Below, in pieces: positions 1-7,586 of a DNA stretch of 64,000 nucleotides. Location of the stretch: assembly GCA_944322095.1 (NCBI GenBank), contig CALUNU010000001.1, positions 301,712 to 365,711 on the forward strand, written 5' to 3'. Position 1 is the first letter of the stretch. Each line of letters opens with the position of its first letter. The position numbers and the translations under genes were made by a program. The notes under the pieces are model-generated. The model did not search any database. It saw nothing but the letters and a program-made list of their open reading frames with translations, and was not told the DNA's origin. This DNA is from an uncultured Alloprevotella sp. (GTDB lineage: Bacteria > Bacteroidota > Bacteroidia > Bacteroidales > Bacteroidaceae).

Positions 1-2
1 CA

Positions 3-53
3 AAAGTCACCTATCTGTTTAATGTGCGTGCCGACAAGACGCCGCGGAAATAG
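3..53 (+). CDS. C-terminal tail of an upstream gene (partial)
   Basis: The first bases read as 16 codons (ending R-A-D-K-T-P-R-K) followed by a TAG at 51-53, 37 bases before the MlaE start. The rest of the gene lies outside the window, so its function cannot be given. The tight spacing would fit a gene in the same operon as mlaE. It could also be chance. Confidence 0.3.
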   Translation, partial: KVTYLFNVRADKTPRK

Positions 54-90
54 CAGCTTGAAGAAACATGAACCATTAAAAGAGCAAACC

Positions 91-840
91 ATGATAATAC
101 ACTCATATCTAACGTCGTTGGGCAAGTATGTGCAGCTGATGGGCCGCACGTTTTCGCGGCCGGAACGCTTCCGAATGTTTTTTAAGCAGTATGTCAAGGA
201 AATGGCGCAGCTGGGCGTCGATTCAATTGGTATCGTGCTGCTCATCTCCTTCTTTATCGGCGCCGTAATCTGCATACAGATCAAACTGAACATCCAAAGC
301 GCATGGATGCCCCACTGGACGTCGGGATACGTCACGCGCGAAATCATGCTCTTGGAGTTTTCTTCGTCCATCATGTGTCTTATCTTGTCGGGAAAGGTGG
401 GCTCCAACATAGCTTCAGAGCTGGGCACTATGCGTACGACGCAGCAGATAGACGCATTAGAGATTATGGGCGTCAACTCGGCTTCGTTTCTGATACTGCC
501 GAAGATACTGGGGCTTGTCACGATGATACCGTTGCTCGTTGTGTTCAGTACGGTGAGCGGCGTCGTGGGAGCTTATGCAACGGCTTATATTGGAGGCATC
601 ATTACGCCGAGCGACCTCACAGCCGGCATGCAGCACGACTTTACGCAGTGGTTCCTGTGGATGGGCATCATCAAGTCGCTGTTTTTCGCTTTTATCATTG
701 CAAGCGTCTCCTCGTTTTACGGTTATACGGTGGAAGGCGGCTCAATTAACGTGGGAAAAGCCAGTACGAATGCCGTCGTATCAAGCAGTATGCTCATCTT
801 GTTTTCTGATATGTTCCTGACCCAATTACTTTCGGCATGA
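91..840 (+). CDS. mlaE: MlaE-type ABC transporter permease
   Basis: Inner-membrane permease of an Mla-type (maintenance of lipid asymmetry) transporter, which moves phospholipid between the outer and inner membranes. The 249-residue product has the usual family length, several hydrophobic helices (first at about residues 45-63) and the diagnostic segment GKVGSNIASELGTMR..QIDALE at about 101-124. I chose the ATG at 91; the same frame is open further upstream, but that extension is short, basic and unlike the family. Its stop overlaps the start of the ATPase gene by ATGA, so the two are translationally coupled. The MlaD partner is not in the window. Confidence 0.9.
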   Translation: MIIHSYLTSLGKYVQLMGRTFSRPERFRMFFKQYVKEMAQLGVDSIGIVLLISFFIGAVICIQIKLNIQSAWMPHWTSGYVTREIMLLEFSSSIMCLILSGKVGSNIASELGTMRTTQQIDALEIMGVNSASFLILPKILGLVTMIPLLVVFSTVSGVVGAYATAYIGGIITPSDLTAGMQHDFTQWFLWMGIIKSLFFAFIIASVSSFYGYTVEGGSINVGKASTNAVVSSSMLILFSDMFLTQLLSA

Positions 841-1613
841 TAGAAATAAAAAATCTCTGCAAGTCGTTCGGCGCAAAGCAGGTGCTGAAGAATATCAGCT
901 CCGTCTTTGAGAACGGCAAAACCAATCTGATCATCGGACAAAGCGGTTCGGGAAAAACTGTCCTTATGAATTGCTTGGTCGGACTGCTAGAACCCACTAC
1001 GGGCGAGGTGCTGTATGACGACCGCAACTTCGTATCGATGAGCAAGAAGGAAAGAACGCTTTTGCGGCGCGAAATGGGCATGATTTTTCAGGGAGCAGCG
1101 CTGTTCGACTCCATGACTGTGATGGAAAATGTCATGTTTCCGCTCGATATGTTTTCGCCCGGCACGCTTCGTGACAGACGTAAGCGGGCTCTTTTCTGCC
1201 TGGACCGCGTCAACCTGATAGATGCCATCGACAAATATCCCGGAGAAATCTCCGGCGGCATGCAAAAGCGCGTGGCCATCGCTCGGGCCATAGCGATGAA
1301 TCCACAATATTTGTTTTGCGACGAGCCCAATTCGGGGCTCGACCCGAAAACCTCGCTTGTCATCGATAAGCTGATACACGAGATTACGCAAGAATTCAAT
1401 ACGACGACCATTATCAATACTCACGACATGAATTCGGTGATGGGGATAGGGGAGCACATCCTTTTCATCCATCAAGGGCGAAACGAGTGGGAAGGAACGA
1501 AAGAACAGGTGCTGACAGCCGGAAACGAACAGCTCAACAGCTTTATTTTTGCCTCCGACCTGTTCAGAAAAGTGAAGAATGCGGAGTTGAACAATGCGCA
1601 AGAGTCAAAATGA
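837..1613 (+). CDS. mlaF: MlaF-type ABC transporter ATP-binding protein
   Basis: ATPase subunit that powers the MlaE permease encoded just upstream (ATGA overlap). The 258-residue protein has a complete nucleotide-binding domain: Walker A GQSGSGKT at 34-41, the ABC signature SGGMQKR at about 140, Walker B YLFCDEP followed by the D-loop SGLDP, and a switch histidine in NTHD. The length and the SGGM form of the signature fit the MlaF group rather than sugar or amino-acid importers. The gene ends in TGA. No clear terminator follows before the aerotolerance operon promoter. Confidence 0.92.
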   Translation: MIEIKNLCKSFGAKQVLKNISSVFENGKTNLIIGQSGSGKTVLMNCLVGLLEPTTGEVLYDDRNFVSMSKKERTLLRREMGMIFQGAALFDSMTVMENVMFPLDMFSPGTLRDRRKRALFCLDRVNLIDAIDKYPGEISGGMQKRVAIARAIAMNPQYLFCDEPNSGLDPKTSLVIDKLIHEITQEFNTTTIINTHDMNSVMGIGEHILFIHQGRNEWEGTKEQVLTAGNEQLNSFIFASDLFRKVKNAELNNAQESK

Positions 1614-1732
1614 GCCAAGCCGTTGAGCGCAAATGCAGCCGGTTAGTGGTCGTCGGTATTCATCAGAGAGAGGCTGCAAAGGGCCAGCCGCTGATTTAGC
1701 GAAAATTAAATACGAGGCTCGCAGGAAAACTT

Positions 1733-1740
1733 TAATTTTG
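1733..1740 (+). promoter_or_regulatory. Bacteroidota -7 box for the moxR-bat operon
   Basis: TAATTTTG matches the Bacteroidota consensus TAnnTTTG and lies 58 bases before the MoxR ATG in a 185-base gap. I see no strong -33 TTTG at ideal distance, so the call rests on the -7 box and its position. Confidence 0.6.
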
Positions 1741-1798
1741 CAGCCGTGAAAATTCTATATGCCTAACAGAAAGAACGCAGAGAAAAAAGGATAGAACG

Positions 1799-2791
1799 AT
1801 GGAAAGAACGGACATCCGCGAACTGAACGCGAGGATTGAAGCCGGAACGGGCTTCCTGACAGATCTGGTTGAGGGCATGCACCGCAGTGTCGTGGGGCAG
1901 ACGCATTTAATAGACGCGCTGCTTACAGGACTGGTATGCGGGGGGCATTTGCTCTTGGAAGGTGTTCCCGGACTGGCCAAGACGCTTGCCATCAAGACGC
2001 TGGCAAGCCTTGTAGACGCACAGTTCAGCCGTATACAGTTTACGCCTGACCTGCTCCCGGCAGACGTGACGGGTACGTTGATATACAGTCGCCAGCAAGA
2101 GGCTTTTACGGTAAAACGTGGCCCGGTGTTTGCCAATTTTGTGCTGGCAGACGAAATCAACCGCGCTCCGGCAAAGGTGCAGAGCGCTCTGCTCGAAGCC
2201 ATGGAGGAGCATCAGGTGACGATTGGCGAAGAAACCCTGCCTTTGCCCAAGCCCTTCCTCGTTCTGGCCACGCAAAACCCCATTGAGCAGGAAGGTACTT
2301 ATGCTTTGCCCGAAGCACAGGCCGACCGCTTCATGATGAAAGTGGTTGTAACGTACCCCACAAAAGAAGAAGAACGCCGCATCGTGCGGGCACACGTCGA
2401 AGGCGGCTTTGCCAAACCGACGGCCGTGGTGAGCCTGGCTGATATAGAGCAGGCACGTCAGTTGGCCGGCGAAGTATATATGGACGAACGCATCGAGGCA
2501 TACGTGGCCGATTTGATATTTGCCACCCGCTATCCGTTGCAATATGGCTTGGAAGATTTGCAGAAGTATATCGCTTTCGGAGCTTCGCCGCGCGGTTCCA
2601 TTAATCTGGCTTTGGCAGCACGGGCTCGCGCTTTTGTTCGCCGGCGCGGCTATGTCGTTCCCGAGGATGTGCGTGAAATAGTGCATGACGTATTGCGCCA
2701 CCGCATAGGTCTGACGTACGAGGCTGAGGCTGACGGCATCACAACAGATGCTTTAATAGACGAGGTGGTGAATAAGGTGGAAGTGCCTTAA
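1799..2791 (+). CDS. MoxR-family AAA+ ATPase
   Basis: MoxR AAA+ ATPase of 330 residues, a family thought to act as a chaperone for vWA-domain proteins. Walker A GVPGLAKT is at 55-62, Walker B is in FVLADEINRA at about 113-122, and the sensor region is LATQNPIEQEGTY. It opens the operon that continues with DUF58 and Bat proteins, the classical Bacteroides aerotolerance arrangement. The inference is that it remodels or inserts cofactors into the vWA proteins BatA and BatB. The start follows the promoter box by 58 bases, and DUF58 begins 30 bases after the TAA stop. Confidence 0.93.
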   Translation: MERTDIRELNARIEAGTGFLTDLVEGMHRSVVGQTHLIDALLTGLVCGGHLLLEGVPGLAKTLAIKTLASLVDAQFSRIQFTPDLLPADVTGTLIYSRQQEAFTVKRGPVFANFVLADEINRAPAKVQSALLEAMEEHQVTIGEETLPLPKPFLVLATQNPIEQEGTYALPEAQADRFMMKVVVTYPTKEEERRIVRAHVEGGFAKPTAVVSLADIEQARQLAGEVYMDERIEAYVADLIFATRYPLQYGLEDLQKYIAFGASPRGSINLALAARARAFVRRRGYVVPEDVREIVHDVLRHRIGLTYEAEADGITTDALIDEVVNKVEVP

Positions 2792-2821
2792 CAATAACGG
2801 TCGGAACGAATACAAGCAGCT

Positions 2822-3691
2822 ATGGATGCAGGCGATTTGTTGCAGCGCGTTCGGCGGGTGGAGATAAAAACACGCGCCCTGACGCAAGGCGTTTTTGCCG
2901 GCGAGTATCATTCGGCATTCAAGGGGCGTGGCATGTCGTTTGCAGAAGTGCGCGAGTATGAACCTGGCGACGACGTCCGCGACGTCGACTGGAACGTAAC
3001 GGCCCGTTTGGATCGCCCCTTTATCAAGGTGTTTGAAGAAGAACGTGAGCTGACCGTTATGCTTGTTCTCGACGTATCGAAAAGCCTGGCGTTCGGATCG
3101 CGTCAGCGAACGAGCCGGGAACTGCTGGCTGAGATTGCGGCAACACTGGCTTTCTCTGCCGTCAGGGCAGGCGATAAGGTAGGAGCTTTGTTCTTCTCGG
3201 ATCGAATAGAGAAGTTCATACCCCCAGCAAAGGGCCGCGAGCACGTATTGTGCATTGTGCGTGAACTGCTGGGGCTGGAAGCCGCAGGCAAGCGGACCGA
3301 CGTGGGGCAAGCCATAGAATACCTGACGCGCCTTGTCAAAAGACGCTGCATAGCTTTCGTAATGAGCGACTTTATCGATGATAACGATTACACGCAGGCT
3401 CTTTCCATCGCAGCGCGCAAGCATGACGTGGTAGCTGTGAAGATTTACGACGAAAGGATGAAAGAACTCCCCTCCGTGGGTTTGATGCGTGTGGAAGATG
3501 CCGAAACGGGGCATGAAATGTATCTTGACACCTCTTCGGCCAAGGTGCGGGCCCGTTACGCTGCGGCATGGAACGAACAGCAACGGCGTCTGGGCATTAT
3601 GCTGAAAAAGTGTGGCGTGGATGCAGTTGACGTTCGGACGGACGGCGACTACGTCAAGCCTTTGTTGAATTTGTTCAGGAGGCGCATCTGA
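2822..3691 (+). CDS. DUF58 domain protein (vWA-like, Bat operon)
   Basis: A 289-residue DUF58 protein. The family hallmark, a RDVDWNVTAR-type segment, is at 53-62, and a vWA-like MIDAS sequence DVSKS is at 84-88. There is no signal peptide, so it is probably cytoplasmic or peripheral to the inner membrane. DUF58 proteins nearly always sit next to MoxR ATPases and are presumed partners; the exact biochemical role is not known. The gene is second in the operon, 30 bases after moxR and 31 bases before the next gene. Confidence 0.9.
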   Translation: MDAGDLLQRVRRVEIKTRALTQGVFAGEYHSAFKGRGMSFAEVREYEPGDDVRDVDWNVTARLDRPFIKVFEEERELTVMLVLDVSKSLAFGSRQRTSRELLAEIAATLAFSAVRAGDKVGALFFSDRIEKFIPPAKGREHVLCIVRELLGLEAAGKRTDVGQAIEYLTRLVKRRCIAFVMSDFIDDNDYTQALSIAARKHDVVAVKIYDERMKELPSVGLMRVEDAETGHEMYLDTSSAKVRARYAAAWNEQQRRLGIMLKKCGVDAVDVRTDGDYVKPLLNLFRRRI

Positions 3692-3722
3692 CGAAGCTGG
3701 GTGATATTTATATACTTGTGAA

Positions 3723-4808
3723 ATGTGGAAGTTTGCGAAATATATAAGTGCTGTCATAATACTATATGTGGCCATCTTTCCTGAGGCAAGAGCGCAGGTG
3801 CAGGTGAAGATGTCGGCCGACACGGCTGAAATGCTTATAGGCGAACAAGTACACTTAACAACCACCGTTACAGCCCGTCGAGGAAGTAAGATAGTTTTTC
3901 CTTCGTACGCACAAGGCGGGCAGATAGTGCCCGGAGTAGAAGTGTTGGAAACGGGGCGTATAGATACGTTGCCCCAGGGAGATGCTTCGCGCGTTTCTTT
4001 GGAAAGAAAATATACGCTAACGGCTTTCGACTCGGCTCTTTATTATCTTCCGCCGATGGAAGTGGAGGTGAACGGGAAGAAATATGCAGCTTCTCATGGA
4101 GTTGGGTTGAAGGTGAACAGCGTTCCCGTTGATACGGTACATATAGATCAGTTTCGAGGGCCTCATGCCGTTGTTGAAGACCGCTTTACGTGGAATTTCA
4201 CCTTGTGGGGCATCGGGATGGCGGTTTTTGCCCTGATTGTAACGGCGTATTTTTTACTTGCACGCTTAACTGACAAAAAGCCGATAACAAAAAAAATCGT
4301 CATTCCGCCACGAGAGCTTCCCCACCGGAGAGCGTTTGGTGAGATGGAAAAGCTTAAGACCTTTACAGATACGACACGCGAAGGTATAAAGACGTATTAT
4401 ATTCGTCTGACGGAAGCTTTACGTAGTTATATCGGTGAAAGATATGCTTTCAATGCAATGGAGATGACTTCATCGGAGATTTTGGAGTCTTTGTGTGAAG
4501 AATGCGATGAAACTTCCCAACGTCAGCTGCGCGAAATCTTTCAAACAGCCGATTTGGTGAAGTTTGCCAAGCATCAGACCTTGCCCGGCGATTGTGAACA
4601 CGATCTGAAACGGGCTGTCGACTTTGTTGAAAGAACCAAACTGGAACCGGCCGTAATGCCGCAGCCAACCGTTAAATATGTAGAAGTAGGTGCCCGTCGG
4701 CAATTGCGTATGCGACGTCTCATGTGGGCAACACTGGCAGTTATTGTGATAGCCGCCGCAGGGGGGCTGACGTATGTAAGCAAAGAATTGATGGAAACGT
4801 TCTTTTAG
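3723..4808 (+). CDS. BatD-like membrane protein of the Bat operon
   Basis: A 361-residue envelope protein with a signal peptide (about residues 1-24, ending EARAQ), a periplasmic beta-rich region, a membrane helix at about 160-183, a cytoplasmic segment with an ALRSYIGERY motif typical of DUF4381-like Bat proteins, and a second helix near the C terminus (about 332-352). Bacteroidota Bat operons commonly carry such a gene between DUF58 and batA. It may anchor or scaffold the vWA proteins; that role is inferred. It ends in TAG, which shows that TAG is an ordinary stop in this genome. Confidence 0.75.
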   Translation: MWKFAKYISAVIILYVAIFPEARAQVQVKMSADTAEMLIGEQVHLTTTVTARRGSKIVFPSYAQGGQIVPGVEVLETGRIDTLPQGDASRVSLERKYTLTAFDSALYYLPPMEVEVNGKKYAASHGVGLKVNSVPVDTVHIDQFRGPHAVVEDRFTWNFTLWGIGMAVFALIVTAYFLLARLTDKKPITKKIVIPPRELPHRRAFGEMEKLKTFTDTTREGIKTYYIRLTEALRSYIGERYAFNAMEMTSSEILESLCEECDETSQRQLREIFQTADLVKFAKHQTLPGDCEHDLKRAVDFVERTKLEPAVMPQPTVKYVEVGARRQLRMRRLMWATLAVIVIAAAGGLTYVSKELMETFF

Positions 4809-4834
4809 CGGCCAGATAAAAATTTCGACTCATT

Positions 4835-5860
4835 ATGACAAATATGTTGTCAACCATTAGCTTTGCGCATCCCTACTGCTTGCTTCTGCTGCTGTTGCTG
4901 GTGCCATGTTTTTTATGGCGCTTTCTGTTGAAACGCAGAACGGAAGCAACGCTTGTGATGGCTTCGACCGAGGCTTTCCGACGCCGGGAGCAGACTTTAC
5001 GCACGGCTCTCATTCACGCGCCCTTTCTGCTGCGGATGCTGACGCTTGCATTGGTGATTGTAGTGCTGGCACGCCCGCAGACCAAGCATGCTTTGAGCGA
5101 AAAGGAGACGGAAGGCATCAATATCATGATGGTGATGGACATTTCGGTGAGCATGCTGACGCCCGACTTGCAGCCAAACCGTCTGGAAGCTGCCAAGCAA
5201 GTGGCTTATGAGTTTATCCAAAACAGACCGAACGACAACATCGGACTGACGCTTTTCGGTGGCGAAGCTTTTACGCAGTGTCCGATGACAACCGATCACG
5301 CTTCCTTGCTTTCAATGTTCCGCTCGGTCAGTTGCTCGTTGCAGCAGCAGGGCATCATCAGCGACGGTACGGCCATCGGAATGGGGATTACCAATGCCGT
5401 GGCAAGACTTGCGCAGGACAGCATAGGCAGTAAAGTGATTATTTTGCTGACCGACGGTGCCAACAATGCAGGCGACATCTCCCCGCTGATGGCAGCCGAG
5501 ATTGCAAAGAAAAGCAATGTTCGCGTATACACCATCGCTGTTGGTACCGACGGCGTAGTGAATCAGCCTGTGGCAGTGCTTCCCGACGGCTCGTATTATT
5601 ATCAAAAGGTAAAGGCCGATATGGATACGGGGACGCTGCAAGAAATAGCGCGCATGACGGGAGGACTCTTTTATCATGCGCAGACAAAAGGCAAGCTTCG
5701 CGATATATATAATGACATAGATAAATTAGAGAAGACGAAACTGAGGGTAAAGAATTTTGACAAGCGGTACGAAGCCTATCAGCCCTTTGCTTTGGCGGCA
5801 TTTGTCTCGTTGCTGTTAGAGATGCTGCTACGGACAACGCTGTTGCGCCGCATACCTTGA
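4835..5860 (+). CDS. batA: BatA, vWA-domain aerotolerance protein
   Basis: Membrane-anchored vWA protein of 341 residues. Two hydrophobic N-terminal segments (about 12-32 and 62-80) precede a von Willebrand A domain whose MIDAS motif DISVS is at 102-106, followed by a conserved ILLTDG segment, and a C-terminal helix follows. BatA and BatB are paralogues named from the Bacteroides fragilis aerotolerance locus; Bat proteins are thought to help cells cope with oxidative or envelope stress. The downstream neighbour is batB, 37 bases away. Confidence 0.92.
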   Translation: MTNMLSTISFAHPYCLLLLLLLVPCFLWRFLLKRRTEATLVMASTEAFRRREQTLRTALIHAPFLLRMLTLALVIVVLARPQTKHALSEKETEGINIMMVMDISVSMLTPDLQPNRLEAAKQVAYEFIQNRPNDNIGLTLFGGEAFTQCPMTTDHASLLSMFRSVSCSLQQQGIISDGTAIGMGITNAVARLAQDSIGSKVIILLTDGANNAGDISPLMAAEIAKKSNVRVYTIAVGTDGVVNQPVAVLPDGSYYYQKVKADMDTGTLQEIARMTGGLFYHAQTKGKLRDIYNDIDKLEKTKLRVKNFDKRYEAYQPFALAAFVSLLLEMLLRTTLLRRIP

Positions 5861-5897
5861 TGGGTTCGTTTCTCATACAGATAAACAGAAAGACGAT

Positions 5898-6911
5898 ATG
5901 TTTCGCTTTGCTAATCCTGAATATTTATACCTGCTTCTCGTAGCTGTGGTCTTGGCGGCAGTCTTTATCCTGACGTCTGTTCTTGCGCGGCGGCGGGTAA
6001 AGCGTTTTGGCGATTGGCAGGTATTGAAGAATTTGGTACCTGGCTACTCGGGGAAGAGACCTGTTGTCAAATTCGTGCTTATGGAGTTGGCTTTGGTGTC
6101 TTTGACTTTCATGTTGGCCCGTCCGCAATACGGTTGGCAGGTCGACAAAGAGAAGAGCAAAGGCATAGAAGTCGTTATCAGCTTGGATGTTTCCAATTCG
6201 ATGCTGGCCGAGGATATTCGTCCCAATCGATTGGAACGCTCAAAACTGCTTGTATCCAATTTGATAGACCGCATGCAGAACGATAAAGTGGCTTTACAGG
6301 TATTTGCCGGCGAAGCCTATCCACAGCTGCCCATAACTAACGATTATGTTTCGGCCAAAATGTTTCTCGATGCGGTGGATGTCAACATGATAACGCTGCA
6401 AGGCACAAGTTTGGCGGCTGCAATAGATCTTGCAGCGGCAAGTTTCACCGAGAATGCGAAAGTAGGAAAAGCCATTGTCGTCATCACCGATGGAGAAGAC
6501 CACGAGGCCGGTGCCATAGAGGCGGCTGCCCAAGCGGCAAAAAAGGACATGCACGTTTATGTATTGGGGATAGGCTCGCCGCAAGGTGCAGAAATACCAA
6601 CGCCCGAGGGCCCGTTTACAGATGAAAGCGGGAACGTGGTGCATACAGCGTTGAACGAAGACATGTGTCGGCAAGTGGCCCAAGCGGGCGGCGGTGCGTA
6701 TATCCACATCGACAACACCAACAACGCACAAGAAGAGCTGCAAAGCCATTTGGCCCAGTTGGAGCATGCGGAAAAGACGATAAGTTATAAGAATTACAAT
6801 GAACAGTTCCGCAGCCTGGCTGTATTGAGCTTGGTGCTCTTGTTCTTCGAATTCTTTATGTCTGAAACAAAGAATCCTCTTTTGGGCAAAATAAAACTTT
6901 TCAAAAGATGA
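5898..6911 (+). CDS. batB: BatB, vWA-domain aerotolerance protein
   Basis: Paralogue of BatA, 337 residues, with the same layout: N-terminal helices at about 9-30 and 57-74, a vWA domain with MIDAS motif DVSNS at 97-101 and IVVITDGEDHE, and a C-terminal helix at about 308-325. BatA and BatB are expected to form a complex in the inner membrane. The TGA stop overlaps the batC start as ATGA, which implies coupled translation. Confidence 0.92.
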   Translation: MFRFANPEYLYLLLVAVVLAAVFILTSVLARRRVKRFGDWQVLKNLVPGYSGKRPVVKFVLMELALVSLTFMLARPQYGWQVDKEKSKGIEVVISLDVSNSMLAEDIRPNRLERSKLLVSNLIDRMQNDKVALQVFAGEAYPQLPITNDYVSAKMFLDAVDVNMITLQGTSLAAAIDLAAASFTENAKVGKAIVVITDGEDHEAGAIEAAAQAAKKDMHVYVLGIGSPQGAEIPTPEGPFTDESGNVVHTALNEDMCRQVAQAGGGAYIHIDNTNNAQEELQSHLAQLEHAEKTISYKNYNEQFRSLAVLSLVLLFFEFFMSETKNPLLGKIKLFKR

Positions 6912-7567
6912 AATTATCACGTCTGTCTTTGTTGATGATAGCATGGCTGTCGGTTTTTTCGACGCATGCACAAACGGAAGCATATAAGCAAATGCACCGT
7001 GGCAACCGCGATTTTCGTGCAGACCGTATGGAGCAGGCCGGTGAGCGCTATCTTGACGTGTTGAGCCGCCAGCCGGGACAGGCCAGAGCGCTGTTTAACT
7101 TAGGCGACGTCTCTTTGGCGCGTGGCGCAACGGCCGAAGCGAAAAGTTATTTCAAACAAGCCGCTCAAAACGAGAAGAATAAAATTGTCAAAGGGATGGC
7201 TTATCACAATCTCGGCTATATTTACCAAACTGCCTACGATCTCGATTCGGCCATAGTCTGCTATAAGGAAGCTTTGCGCAACAATCCCCACGACGACAAC
7301 GCCCGTTACAATCTGGCCCTCTGTCAGAAGTTAAGAAAATCGGGGCAGGGAGCGGCTTCTCCGCAACAGAAAGAGCAGCAGGGCGAAGACGCCGAGCAGC
7401 AGAAAAGTAATCAATCCAAGAGCAAGTCGGCTACGCAGGCGGGCGAGGACGTTTCTGATGAAAGCATGCGGCAATTGCTGGACCTGGCAAGGAGAAAAGA
7501 ACAGGAAACGCGTGAGAAACTCAATAACGCTACACCCGCGCGTCGTGGTTTGAGAAAGAACTGGTAA
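6908..7567 (+). CDS. batC: BatC, TPR protein
   Basis: A 219-residue periplasmic protein with a signal peptide (about 1-21), tetratricopeptide repeats at roughly 27-140 (for example ALFNLGDVSLARG and NLGYIYQTAYDLDSA) and a low-complexity Gln/Lys-rich tail. TPR proteins of Bat operons are presumed to mediate protein-protein contacts in the BatABCDE complex. Start and stop are set by coupling to batB and the 19-base gap to batD. Confidence 0.85.
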   Translation: MKLSRLSLLMIAWLSVFSTHAQTEAYKQMHRGNRDFRADRMEQAGERYLDVLSRQPGQARALFNLGDVSLARGATAEAKSYFKQAAQNEKNKIVKGMAYHNLGYIYQTAYDLDSAIVCYKEALRNNPHDDNARYNLALCQKLRKSGQGAASPQQKEQQGEDAEQQKSNQSKSKSATQAGEDVSDESMRQLLDLARRKEQETREKLNNATPARRGLRKNW

Positions 7568-7586
7568 GTTGAAAGGTAAAACAGGA